Origin: Gemmatimonadota bacterium
GTDB taxonomy: Bacteria > Gemmatimonadota > Gemmatimonadetes > Longimicrobiales > Gaopeijiaceae
Assembly (NCBI GenBank): GCA_009692205.1
Contig: SHZR01000001.1
Location: forward strand, 62,001-126,000
Reading direction: 5' to 3'
Length of the DNA: 64,000 nucleotides
Positions 34,027-42,548 of the stretch are shown in pieces. The notes below the pieces were generated by a model. It was not told where the DNA came from. It saw nothing but the letters and a program-made list of their open reading frames with translations, and searched no databases. The position numbers and the translations under genes were made by a program. Numbering within the stretch: the stretch's first letter is position 1; the number at the start of each line of letters is the position of its first letter.

Positions 34027-34759
34027 TACTCCCACTCAGTAGGAGTTATCTACTCTTTCGCACAACTCATACTCCTCATCAGTCCGCCCTCGATGGACCC
34101 ATGTTTACAAAGCTTTTGGCGACTACCGAGAGAGCTGGAACCTAACTGCTTCCAAAAACTTATGCCCGCGGGCACAATCCTCGAATCTCACCCCCCGAGA
34201 TCAGAGGCGTGTCTAAATGGAAGCGGAAATTAGAGATTTTTCTAGTGTCTTACGTAGAGTAGGCGCTAAGCCCAAAAACAATGAATCGCAAAACGCATTA
34301 CGACATTACTCTGAAGTGTTCTCAAAAGAGTTAGCTCTTTGGCTTAAAGATGCAGTCTCCGAGCGTTTCTCGAAGCTGAGAGTCTTGCCGCCAGAGGGGA
34401 AGGTTGACACCGTATTTGGTAAGGGGCGGCACGGAAAGTCTCTCGACGTGGCAGCTCTAGCATCGAATGGATACCTAGTTTTAGATATTTCAATCAAGAC
34501 ATTCAACTTCAGAGATCGCAAAACAAAGAATTATAGGCATAATGATGTCCGGATCGTTGCAGACCGCGCTCTGCCGATTGTTAGAGGCTTACCTAAAAAT
34601 GGATCAGTCACGATCGGTAGCGTTGCGCGTTCAAGCGGCAGTAATACCTGTGTTTTATTCATATGATATTTTTTTTCGCGCCCGTGTACATTTAGCATTT
34701 AGCGATCGTAGCGCCCACTACGCATCCCAACGCTCTGCATCCTTTTATTATTCCCACTC
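34027..34759. mobile_element. AT-rich mini-island at the 3' end of guaA, bounded by imperfect 11-bp direct repeats
   Basis: The segment between RidA and guaA has visibly lower GC than everything around it. At its right edge the guaA stop region reads TATTCCCACTC on the plus strand (34749-34759). At its left edge TACTCCCACTC occurs at 34027-34037, 10 of 11 identical and in the same orientation. The 3' end of guaA is a known integration site for genomic islands, whose ends repeat this GAGTGGGA sequence. No integrase is present, so this would be a decayed or minimal island. One small ORF is its only visible cargo. The island reading is inference; the repeat and the composition shift are seen directly. 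Confidence 0.6.
34217..34666 (+). CDS. orphan hypothetical protein in AT-rich insert, possibly nuclease-fold
   Basis: A 149-residue ORF with low-GC codons unlike the rest of the window. The N-terminal part is helical and charged (NNESQNALRHYSEVFSKELA), followed by VDTVFGKGRHGKSLDVAALA, NGYLVLDISIKTFNFRDRK and TKNYRHND. The D(x)n-SIKT arrangement after a strand recalls PD-(D/E)xK nucleases, with Ser where the second acidic residue usually stands, so catalysis is doubtful. After YRHN the sequence loses structure and ends in a Ser/Gly tail, so the gene may be truncated or frameshifted there. I do not recognise a family with confidence. Its position in the guaA-end insert suggests horizontal origin. 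Confidence 0.5.
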   Translation: MEAEIRDFSSVLRRVGAKPKNNESQNALRHYSEVFSKELALWLKDAVSERFSKLRVLPPEGKVDTVFGKGRHGKSLDVAALASNGYLVLDISIKTFNFRDRKTKNYRHNDVRIVADRALPIVRGLPKNGSVTIGSVARSSGSNTCVLFI

Positions 34760-36298
34760 GATGGTCGCGGGGGGCTTCGAGCTCACGTCGTAGGTCACGC
34801 GGTTCACGCCCTTCACCTCATTGATGATGCGCGTGGAGATCCGCCCGAGCACCTCGTGCGGGAACGGATACCAGTCGGCGGTCATGCCGTCGCGTGAGGT
34901 CACGGCGCGGAGCGCGAGCACGTTCTCGTACGTGCGCGCGTCGCCCATCACGCCCACCGAGCGCACCGGCAGCAGCACCGCGAACGCCTGCCAGATCTCG
35001 TCGTAGAGCCCGGCGGCCCGGATCTCCTCCAGGTAGATCGCGTCGGCCTCGCGGAGCACCGCGAGGCGCTCCTCGCTGACCTCGCCCAGAATGCGGATCG
35101 CGAGGCCCGGGCCCGGGAACGGGTGCCGCCCCACGAAGTCCTCGGGGAGTCCCAGCTCGCGGCCGACCTGGCGCACCTCGTCCTTGAACAGCTCCCTCAG
35201 GGGCTCGATGAGCTTGAACGGGAGCCGCTCGGGGAGCCCTCCGACGTTGTGGTGGGTCTTGATGGTGACCGACGGACCGCCCGCCGAGACGGACTCGATC
35301 ACGTCCGGATAGAGCGTCCCCTGCACCAAGAACGCGGCGCCGGTGCCCTCGCGTATGGCGGTGCGCTCGAAGACGTCGATGAAGCGCGCACCGATCGCTC
35401 TGCGCTTCGCCTCCGGGTCGACGACGCCCGCGAGGTCGCCGAGGAACGCCGCCGACGCGTCCTCCACGACGAGCTTCATGTCGTAGTGCGTGCGGAACAT
35501 CCTCTCGACCTGCTCGCGCTCGTGCTTACGCAGGAGGCCGTGGTCCACGAAGATGCACGTGAGCCGGTCACCGATGGCCCGGTGCACGAGCACGGCTGCG
35601 ACCGACGAGTCGACACCGCCGGAGAGGCCGCAGATCGCGGTGCGGTCACCCACCTGCTCGCGAATCCGCTCCACCGTGTCTTCGATGAACGCGCCGGAGG
35701 TCCAGGTGGGCCTGCAACCGGCGACATCGAACAAGAAGTTCGAGAGGATCTCATCGCCGCGGCGCGTGTGCGCGACCTCGGGGTGGAACTGCACCGCGTA
35801 GATCGGACGGTCCGTGGCGCGGAACGCAGCGACGCGGAGCGTGTCCGTGGACGCGATCCGCTCGTACCCTGGAGGCGGCTCGTCCACGTGATCCCCGTGC
35901 GAGCACCACACGGTCGTCTTCTCTCCCGGCTCGAAGCCGGCGAAGATCCCCTCGGCCGCCTCGATCGCCAGCTCCGCGCGTCCATACTCGCGCTTGCCGT
36001 GATGGACCTTGCCGCCTTCGAGCTGCGTGATGAGGTGCAGCCCGTAGCAGATCCCCAGCACCGGCAAGCCCGCATGGAGCAGGCCCGCGTCCGTGGTCGG
36101 CACGCCCGGGTCGTAGACCGACGAGGGCCCCCCCGAGAGGATGACCGCCTTGGGATTCCATTCGCGGATCCACTCGAGCGAGCGCGTGGGCGGATGGATC
36201 TCGCAGTAGACGCGCTCCTCGCGGATCCGGCGCGCGATCAGCATGGTGAACTGGGATCCGAAGTCGAGGATCAGGACCCTGTCGTGCTCGTGACTCAT
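34748..36298 (-). CDS. guaA: GMP synthase (glutamine-hydrolysing)
   Basis: A 516-residue GuaA that aminates XMP to GMP using glutamine and ATP. The N-terminal class I amidotransferase has GICYGLHLI with the nucleophile Cys, and FHPEVAHTR with the His. The ATP-pyrophosphatase domain has the PP-loop [11 protein letters not shown]. The C-terminal dimerisation domain ends [12 protein letters not shown], the usual terminus. The last codons and stop form the right end of the proposed insertion repeat, and the coding sequence is complete, as expected if an element integrated at the 3' end and restored it. proS lies 22 bp upstream. Confidence 0.97.
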   Translation of the reverse strand: MSHEHDRVLILDFGSQFTMLIARRIREERVYCEIHPPTRSLEWIREWNPKAVILSGGPSSVYDPGVPTTDAGLLHAGLPVLGICYGLHLITQLEGGKVHHGKREYGRAELAIEAAEGIFAGFEPGEKTTVWCSHGDHVDEPPPGYERIASTDTLRVAAFRATDRPIYAVQFHPEVAHTRRGDEILSNFLFDVAGCRPTWTSGAFIEDTVERIREQVGDRTAICGLSGGVDSSVAAVLVHRAIGDRLTCIFVDHGLLRKHEREQVERMFRTHYDMKLVVEDASAAFLGDLAGVVDPEAKRRAIGARFIDVFERTAIREGTGAAFLVQGTLYPDVIESVSAGGPSVTIKTHHNVGGLPERLPFKLIEPLRELFKDEVRQVGRELGLPEDFVGRHPFPGPGLAIRILGEVSEERLAVLREADAIYLEEIRAAGLYDEIWQAFAVLLPVRSVGVMGDARTYENVLALRAVTSRDGMTADWYPFPHEVLGRISTRIINEVKGVNRVTYDVSSKPPATIEWE

Positions 36299-36320
36299 CG
36301 CGCGTGCGCCAGTGCCGGCA

Positions 36321-37781
36321 TCAATACGCTCGGGCCCAAGCGACCTCGGCCACCGACGCGCCCTTGCCCGACACGCATTTCGCGGGGGCGCTCGGCGAGC
36401 GGAACTCCTCGTCGACGATCGCGCGGAGTGTCGCCTTGGTGCGCTCCTTGATCTCCGCCTCGACCGCGGGATCGCCGCTCCAGCCCGTGAACACGAAGCC
36501 CGCGCCGCCGTCGAGCGCCTCGGCGAGCTCGTCGATGGACGTCACGCCCCGCACCGTGTTGGCGTCTCGGCGGCGCCGCGCGGCCTCGAGCAGCTCGCCC
36601 TGAAACGCGTCGAGCCGCGCGGGCAGCGTGGCGATCGCCTCCGCCTCGGGAATGAAGGCCTTTCGCTTCTCGCCTTCCGGCGTCACGCGGCGCACTAGCG
36701 CGACGGAACCCTTGGCGAGGTCCTTCGGCCCGATCTCGATGCGGAACGGGACGCCCTTCCGCTCCCACTCGTAGTACTTGGCGCCCGCCGAGATGTGGTC
36801 GCGCGCATCGACCTTCACGCGCACGCCCGCCGACTTGAGGCGAGCCGCGACCTCCTCGGTCTTGGCGCGCACGGGTGCCTCGTCCTCACCGCCGAGGATC
36901 GGGACGATCACGGCCTGAATCGGTGCGATCTTCGGCGGGACGACGAGCCCCGCGTCGTCCCCGTGACTCATCACCATGCCACCCACGAGCCGCGTCGATA
37001 CGCCCCAGGAGGTGTTCCAGGCGTACTCCTCCTGGCCGGCCTCCGATTGGAACTTGAGGTCGAATTGTTTGGCGAAGTTCTGACCGAGAAAGTGCGACGT
37101 GCCCGCCTGGAGCGCCTTGTTGTCCTGCATGAGGGCCTCGCAGCTGTGGCTCTTCACCGCGCCGGCGAACCTCTCGGTGTCCGACTTCACCCCCGTGAAC
37201 GGAGGCATGGCGATCCACTCCTCCATGAAGCGGCGGTACACGCCCAGGATCATGAGCGCCTCGGCCTCCGCCTCGGCGGCGGTCGCGTGGGCGGTGTGCC
37301 CCTCCTGCCACAGGAACTCGGTGGTGCGCAGGAAGAGCCGGGTCCTGAGCTCCCAGCGCATCACGTTCGCCCACTGGTTCATGAGGATGGGCAGGTCGCG
37401 ATAGCTCTGCACCCACTTCGCGTACATCGCGTAGATGATGGTCTCGGACGTCGGCCGGATCGCGTACGGCTCCTCGAGCTGCTTGCCGCCCGCGTGCGTC
37501 ACGATCGCGAGCTCTGGGGCGAAGCCTTCGACGTGCGCCTTCTCGCGCTCGATGAAGCTCATAGGGATGAGGAGCGGGAAGTACGCGTTCTCATGCCCGG
37601 TGTCCTTGAGCATCGCGTCGAGCGCGCGCTGCATGTTCTCCCAAATGCCGTATCCCCACGGCCGGATGACCATGCTGCCGCGCACGGGCGCGTAGTCGGC
37701 GAGCTCGCTCCTGAGAACGATCTCGTTGTACCACTCCGAGAAATCCTCGGCCCTCGTCGTCAACTTCTTCTCGTCAGCCAT
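36321..37781 (-). CDS. proS: prolyl-tRNA synthetase, archaeal/eukaryal-type (no INS editing domain)
   Basis: A 486-residue class II synthetase charging tRNA-Pro. Motif 2 and proline pocket are seen in [35 protein letters not shown] and [20 protein letters not shown]. The short length and absence of the long bacterial editing insertion between motifs 2 and 3 mark the archaeal/eukaryal-like type, which also occurs in scattered bacteria. The frame extends upstream, but an ATG at 37781 with AAAGGGG just before it starts [20 protein letters not shown], the standard family beginning. The C-terminal zinc-like/anticodon region ends EVAWARAY. It sits between hisS and guaA. Confidence 0.95.
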   Translation of the reverse strand: MADEKKLTTRAEDFSEWYNEIVLRSELADYAPVRGSMVIRPWGYGIWENMQRALDAMLKDTGHENAYFPLLIPMSFIEREKAHVEGFAPELAIVTHAGGKQLEEPYAIRPTSETIIYAMYAKWVQSYRDLPILMNQWANVMRWELRTRLFLRTTEFLWQEGHTAHATAAEAEAEALMILGVYRRFMEEWIAMPPFTGVKSDTERFAGAVKSHSCEALMQDNKALQAGTSHFLGQNFAKQFDLKFQSEAGQEEYAWNTSWGVSTRLVGGMVMSHGDDAGLVVPPKIAPIQAVIVPILGGEDEAPVRAKTEEVAARLKSAGVRVKVDARDHISAGAKYYEWERKGVPFRIEIGPKDLAKGSVALVRRVTPEGEKRKAFIPEAEAIATLPARLDAFQGELLEAARRRRDANTVRGVTSIDELAEALDGGAGFVFTGWSGDPAVEAEIKERTKATLRAIVDEEFRSPSAPAKCVSGKGASVAEVAWARAY

Positions 37782-37816
37782 GCTCCCCTTTAGTCCACTT
37801 CGCGGTTCAACCTCGA

Positions 37817-39100
37817 CTAGCTCAACTCCGACAGCGCGATCTCGCGTTCCCCACCGGACCCCATGTTTCTCGCCACCACGCACCCGCGCGCGAGTTCGTC
37901 GGGTCCTACAATGAGGACCTCTCGCGCCCCCTCGCGCGCGGCGGCCTTGAGCTGCTTCGTCACACTCTGCTCCTTCAGGCTGTACGCCACGCTGCTTCCC
38001 CGGTCGCGCAGCGCATGCGCGATGCGGAGCGCCTCTGGACGCTGCTCGGCGGAGATCGAGACCACGAAGTAGTCGAGCGAGCGCGCGTACGCCGGTATGA
38101 GCCCTCGCTCCGCGAGCAACTCTCCAAGGACGACGTCGCCCATGCCGAATCCAACGGCCGGCAGCGGCTCGCCGCCGACGAGCTCGAGCAGCCGATCGTA
38201 GCGACCGCCGCCGCATATGGCACGCAACTCGCCCTGACGATCGAACAACTCGAAGACGATGCCCGTGTAGTAGGCGAGCCCACGCACGATGCGCAAATCG
38301 ACCTCGACGTACTCGCCGAGCCCCATCGCCGTGAGGGCAGCGACATACTGCTTCAGCCGCTCGAGCTCCACACCGACTTCGTCCCGGTCTCCGAAGCGCG
38401 TCTGAACAGCGGCGATGTCGGCCGAATCGAAGAAGTCGAGCAGTGCGTCCGCTTCCGCCGCCCCGAGCCCGGCGTCGGTCACGAGCGCGGCTCGCGCCTT
38501 GTCGCGCGGCATGCGTTCGAGCTTGTCGATGATGCCGAATGCAGCGGCGAGTCGGTCCTCCGCCACGCCCTGCGCGCGGAGCACCTCGCGGAGCAGGCGT
38601 CGGTCCGATACACGCGCGCGGAAGTCCGCCGCCGTGAGCCCGAGCTCGCGCAGGCCGTCGATCGCCACCGCGAGGACCTCCGCATCCGCCGCGACGTCGT
38701 CCTCACCCACGATGTCCGCGTTCCACTGGAAGTGCTCGCGCAGCCTGCCGCGCTGCTGACGCTCGTAGCGGAAGAGCTGCGGCATCGCGAACCAGCGAAT
38801 CGGCTTGCTCATGCCACGGCTCCGGTCGCCCAGGATCCGCGCGAGCGAAGGCGTCATCTCCGGCCGCATGGCCACCTCACGGCCACCCTTGTCCGTGAAC
38901 GCGTAGAGCTGCCCCGCGATCTCGGCTCCGCTCTTCTCGACGTACAACTCGAGCGGCTCGAGCGGCGGTCCGTCGTACTCCAAGAAGCCGTAGCGCCGGG
39001 AAACTCGGCGCCAGGCTTCTTGGATGTGGGAGCGGAGAGCGAGATCTTCGGGGGGGAAGTCGCGGAACCCCGGAAGCCTCGCGAATGCCGAGGTTGCCAT
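37817..39100 (-). CDS. hisS: histidyl-tRNA synthetase
   Basis: A 427-residue class II synthetase. Family motifs are GFRDFPPEDLALR near the start, EMTPSLARILGDR with motif 2 FAMPQLFRYERQQRGRLREH, the HisRS signature RIVRGLAYYTGIVFELFD and ICGGGRYDRLLELVG, and an anticodon-binding domain near 330-420. Length is typical. Minus-strand order folC-hisS-proS-guaA with 13-35-bp gaps suggests one long operon. A duplicate HisZ-type regulator is unlikely because both HisRS signature motifs are intact. Confidence 0.96.
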   Translation of the reverse strand: MATSAFARLPGFRDFPPEDLALRSHIQEAWRRVSRRYGFLEYDGPPLEPLELYVEKSGAEIAGQLYAFTDKGGREVAMRPEMTPSLARILGDRSRGMSKPIRWFAMPQLFRYERQQRGRLREHFQWNADIVGEDDVAADAEVLAVAIDGLRELGLTAADFRARVSDRRLLREVLRAQGVAEDRLAAAFGIIDKLERMPRDKARAALVTDAGLGAAEADALLDFFDSADIAAVQTRFGDRDEVGVELERLKQYVAALTAMGLGEYVEVDLRIVRGLAYYTGIVFELFDRQGELRAICGGGRYDRLLELVGGEPLPAVGFGMGDVVLGELLAERGLIPAYARSLDYFVVSISAEQRPEALRIAHALRDRGSSVAYSLKEQSVTKQLKAAAREGAREVLIVGPDELARGCVVARNMGSGGEREIALSELS

Positions 39101-39113
39101 GGTGGCGCGGAAT

Positions 39114-40448
39114 CTAGCTGAGCGGGTCGACCCCGAGCAGCCTCATCGCATTGCCGACCGTGTGCACCGAGCCCGTGACGACGACCGTGCCGCTGCCCGC
39201 CCGCGCGGCGGCCTCGGCAAGCGCCGCCTCGAAGCCCTGCACGGCGATCACGCGCGAGTCCGTGCCGAGTGCGGTAGCAGCCGCGGTCGCGTCCCAGCGC
39301 CGGTCCGCGGGAGCGGAGGGCGGCACGGTGAGCACCGCCGCGTCCACCCGACCGAGCAGCGGCGGAAGCATGGCTCTCCAGTCTTTGTCCGCGAGCACGC
39401 CAATGAGGGCGACGCGGGGCCGAGGGAGATCGAGGCGGTCGAGCGTGGCGGCGAGCGAGGCTATTCCCGCCGGATTGTGCGCGACGTCGAAGAGCCACGT
39501 GCGTCCGTCGATGGCGCGGATCTCGTTGCGCCCGTGGTGGCGCACCGCCCGGATCCCTTCGAGCAGCGCCCGCCGCTCGGGGCGCAGCGCGTCCGGCACA
39601 TGCTCGAGCATCTCCACGGAGACCGCAGTGTTCGTGGCCTGATGAGCGCCGACGAGCGGCGTCACGACCTCCAGGTCACCCCAGGCTCGCGTCGTCATGA
39701 GGAACGACGTGTGGTCGGCGGCCACGACTACGTCTCGTACGCGGTCCGGCGTGACCACGTGCATGGGAGCGCCAGCCCGGTGCGCGACGTCTGCGAAGAT
39801 CTCGAGCAACGCGGGATCCCTCTCACTGGTGACGAACGGGACGCCCGGCTTGACGATGCCCGCCTTCTCCCTGGCGATCTCGGCGAGCGTGCCGCCGAGA
39901 TAGTCCATGTGGTCCATCGCGATGCTCGTCACCGCGCTCACATCGGGAGCGAGCACGTTGGTCGCATCGAGCCTGCCCCCGAGCCCGACCTCGATCGCGG
40001 CGACCTCGACACCCTCGCGCGCGAACACGTGGAATGCCAGCACGGTGACGGCCTCGAAGAACGTGAGCCCGTAGCGCTCGATGGCCTCGCGCGTCTCGTT
40101 GGCGTAGGCGATGAGCGCGGGCTCCGAAAGGGGGCGTCCGCCCACGAGGATGCGTTCGTGGAAGGAGCAGAGATGCGGCGAGGTGTAGCAGCCGACCTTG
40201 CGGCCGCTCCGCTGGAGGACCGAAGCCAAAGTGGCCGTCACCGAGCCCTTTCCGTTCGTGCCGCCGACGTGCAGCGCGCGGTACGCGCGGTGGGGACTGT
40301 GCAACGCGGCGAGCGCGCGCTCGGTGCGTTCGAGCCCCCACTCCACCCCGGTGGCCAGCTCGGGGAAGAGCAGCCTCAGAAGGGGATCCTCGGAGGGCGG
40401 ATCCAGCCGGTCCGGCCCCGCCACCCTCGTGCTGCCTACCGGGTCCAC
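39114..40448 (-). CDS. folC: bifunctional folylpolyglutamate/dihydrofolate synthase
   Basis: A 444-residue Mur-ligase-like enzyme that adds glutamate to dihydropteroate and to folates. The P-loop is GGTNGKGSVTATLASVL, with YTSPHLCSFHERI, EVGLGGRLDATNVL and ITSIAMDHMDYLGGTLAEIA following, all family motifs, and a C-terminal ligase domain. The ATG at 40448 overlaps the accD 3' end by 13 bp. A start farther in is possible, because the first 20 residues are variable. It is the third gene of the accD-folC pair conserved in many bacteria. Confidence 0.93.
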   Translation of the reverse strand: MDPVGSTRVAGPDRLDPPSEDPLLRLLFPELATGVEWGLERTERALAALHSPHRAYRALHVGGTNGKGSVTATLASVLQRSGRKVGCYTSPHLCSFHERILVGGRPLSEPALIAYANETREAIERYGLTFFEAVTVLAFHVFAREGVEVAAIEVGLGGRLDATNVLAPDVSAVTSIAMDHMDYLGGTLAEIAREKAGIVKPGVPFVTSERDPALLEIFADVAHRAGAPMHVVTPDRVRDVVVAADHTSFLMTTRAWGDLEVVTPLVGAHQATNTAVSVEMLEHVPDALRPERRALLEGIRAVRHHGRNEIRAIDGRTWLFDVAHNPAGIASLAATLDRLDLPRPRVALIGVLADKDWRAMLPPLLGRVDAAVLTVPPSAPADRRWDATAAATALGTDSRVIAVQGFEAALAEAAARAGSGTVVVTGSVHTVGNAMRLLGVDPLS

Positions 40449-41284
40449 CCGGCGTAGGTGTGCCGCAGCACCAGCGCCACCATCTCCTTGAGCTCCCGGC
40501 GGTCCACCACGCGGTCGACCATGCCGTGGTCGCGTAGGAACTCGGCCCGCTGGAATCCTTCGGGGAGCTCCTGCTTGATGGTTTCCTCGATCACGCGCGG
40601 TCCTGCGAAACCGACCAGCGCGCCCGGCTCCGCGAAGTTCACGTCGCCGAGCATCGAGAACGACGCCGTCACGCCTCCCGTGGTGGGGTGCGTGATCACG
40701 GAGACGAACGGGAGGCCGGCTTCATGCAGACGCGCCAGCACGGCCGAGGTCTTCGCCATCTGCATAAGCGAATAGATGCCCTCCTGCATGCGTGCCCCAC
40801 CGGACGCGCTCACCACGATGAGCGGCGTGCGATCCGCGAGCGCGCGTCTCCCGGCACGCGCGATCTTCTCACCCACCACCGAGCCCATCGAGCCCGCGAT
40901 GAAATCGAAGTCCATGACCGCGATGGCGACTTGGATCTCGTCGAGCTTGCCGGTGCCGGTGATGACCGCCTCGCTCTTGCCCTTGGCCTCCGCGCCCGCG
41001 ATGCGCTCGGGGTAGGCCTTGAGATCGTAGAACTCAAGGGGATCGGCCGCGCGTAGATCGTCGTCCATCTCCTCGAACGTGCCACGGTCGAGGAGGATGC
41101 TCAGGTACGCCTCGGCCGAGATCCGCATGTGGTGGCCGCACGCCGGGCAGACGTTCAGGTTCTGCGCCAGGCGCTCACGGTACGTGATCTCCCCGCACCC
41201 AGGACACTTGTCGAAGACGTCCGTGGGGACGTCACGACGGTCCTGCGCGATGAGCGGCTTCTTGTCCTTGCGGAACCAGGCCAT
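40436..41284 (-). CDS. accD: acetyl-CoA carboxylase carboxyltransferase, beta subunit
   Basis: AccD with AccA transfers the carboxyl group from biotin to acetyl-CoA, giving malonyl-CoA for fatty acid synthesis. The 282-residue product begins MAWFRKDKKPL and has an intact Cys4 zinc ribbon: CPGCGEITYRERLAQ and LNVCPACGHHMRIS. Crotonase-fold motifs SASGGARMQEGIYSLMQMAK and SVITHPTTGGVTASFSML follow. I chose the ATG at 41284, preceded by AGGAG, over an upstream ATG that overlaps rodA. accA is not in the window. folC follows immediately, the usual neighbour. Confidence 0.95.
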   Translation of the reverse strand: MAWFRKDKKPLIAQDRRDVPTDVFDKCPGCGEITYRERLAQNLNVCPACGHHMRISAEAYLSILLDRGTFEEMDDDLRAADPLEFYDLKAYPERIAGAEAKGKSEAVITGTGKLDEIQVAIAVMDFDFIAGSMGSVVGEKIARAGRRALADRTPLIVVSASGGARMQEGIYSLMQMAKTSAVLARLHEAGLPFVSVITHPTTGGVTASFSMLGDVNFAEPGALVGFAGPRVIEETIKQELPEGFQRAEFLRDHGMVDRVVDRRELKEMVALVLRHTYAGWTR

Positions 41285-41309
41285 GGAGCTCCTGTGGGCT
41301 ACCGGCTCG

Positions 41310-42548
41310 TCAGCGCTCATGGGCTACTCGCACTGCGATCGCGACCGCGACCCACGACATGAACAAGAACGTCCCTCCGTAGCTCACGAACGGCAGAGGG
41401 ATTCCGGTGATCGGCACCAGGCCGACCGTCATGCCGATGTTGACGAAGACGTGGACCAGCCAGGCGCCGAAGATACCGAGCAGCACCAAGCCGGCAAAGG
41501 GATCGGGCGAGCGCTCGGCGAGCTGCACCAGGCGAACGAGCACGTAGCCAAACGCCAGAATCGCCAGCGCGGTGCCGATGAAGCCCAGCTCCTCTCCGAC
41601 CACGCTGAAGATGAAGTCCGTGTGCTGCTCGGGCAGGAAGTCGTATCGCTTCTGGGGACCGAGGGTGAACCCCTGCCCCAGCAGACCGCCACTCCCCACG
41701 GCCACCTTGGACTGGATGACCTGATAGCCCGCGCCGCGTGGGTCGACCTCCGGGTCGAGGAAGACAAGGATCCGATTCTGCTGGTACGTCGCGAGCGAGT
41801 TCCAGAGAGGTCGGGAGATCGTAGCCGCCGCGAAATTGGCGAGCACGAGCGCCACCGATTCGAAGAGGAAGAGCCGGTAGCGATAGAAGTAGAGAAAGGC
41901 GATGACCCCGAGGATGTACCAGGACCAGATGCGCGTATCGTAGGAGAGGAAGAGCGAGACGACGGGACTCGCGACGAGCACGAGCAGCGCGACCGGCGTG
42001 CCCGCCCAGAAAAGCATCGCGAAGAGGATCCCGACGAACGCCATCGCGGTGCCGATGTCGGGCTGCAGCACCACCAGCGCGAGGGGCAGGCCCACGAGCG
42101 CAGACGGAGCGAGTAGATCGCGAAGGCTGGTCAGCTTCACCGCACCCCGCTGCGAGAGCAGCCGCGCCACCACGAGGATCGTGGTGAGCTTCGCGATCTC
42201 CGCCGGCTGGAAGCTGATGAAGCCCAGATCGATCCAGCTCTTTACACCGGCGGCGGTGCCCGCCCCGGTGCCGACCACCAGGGTGACCCCGAGCAGGACA
42301 ACGCTGAGGACGTACGCGGGAATCGCCACCCACTCGATCCAGCGCGGAGGAACACGCGAGAGCACCGTGAACGCGGTGAGCCCCAGCCCGAACCAGAGCA
42401 GCTGGCGGAGCCATGCCTCGTCGGTGACCGGGTTGGGAATGTGGACTTCCCCGGCGGAGTAGATCATCGCGATGCCGAACAGCGTCAATCCGCCGATCGC
42501 GAACACCAGCTTGGGGTCGACCGACCAACGGTCCAGCAGGCGGATCAT
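41310..42548 (-). CDS. rodA: rod-shape peptidoglycan glycosyltransferase RodA
   Basis: A 412-residue SEDS-family membrane protein with about ten helices. RodA polymerises lipid II for cell elongation together with PBP2. The family stretches KSWIDLGFISFQPAEIAKLT, VVLQPDIGTAMAF, GYQVIQSKVAVGSGGLLGQG, LPEQHTDFIFSVVGEELGF and GIPLPFVSYGGTFLFMSW are all present. The Asp and Glu near the middle that matter for activity in characterised SEDS proteins are in place. I used the ATG at 42548, overlapping the mrdA stop by 4 bp. The much longer upstream frame reads through mrdA. Confidence 0.96.
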   Translation of the reverse strand: MIRLLDRWSVDPKLVFAIGGLTLFGIAMIYSAGEVHIPNPVTDEAWLRQLLWFGLGLTAFTVLSRVPPRWIEWVAIPAYVLSVVLLGVTLVVGTGAGTAAGVKSWIDLGFISFQPAEIAKLTTILVVARLLSQRGAVKLTSLRDLLAPSALVGLPLALVVLQPDIGTAMAFVGILFAMLFWAGTPVALLVLVASPVVSLFLSYDTRIWSWYILGVIAFLYFYRYRLFLFESVALVLANFAAATISRPLWNSLATYQQNRILVFLDPEVDPRGAGYQVIQSKVAVGSGGLLGQGFTLGPQKRYDFLPEQHTDFIFSVVGEELGFIGTALAILAFGYVLVRLVQLAERSPDPFAGLVLLGIFGAWLVHVFVNIGMTVGLVPITGIPLPFVSYGGTFLFMSWVAVAIAVRVAHER

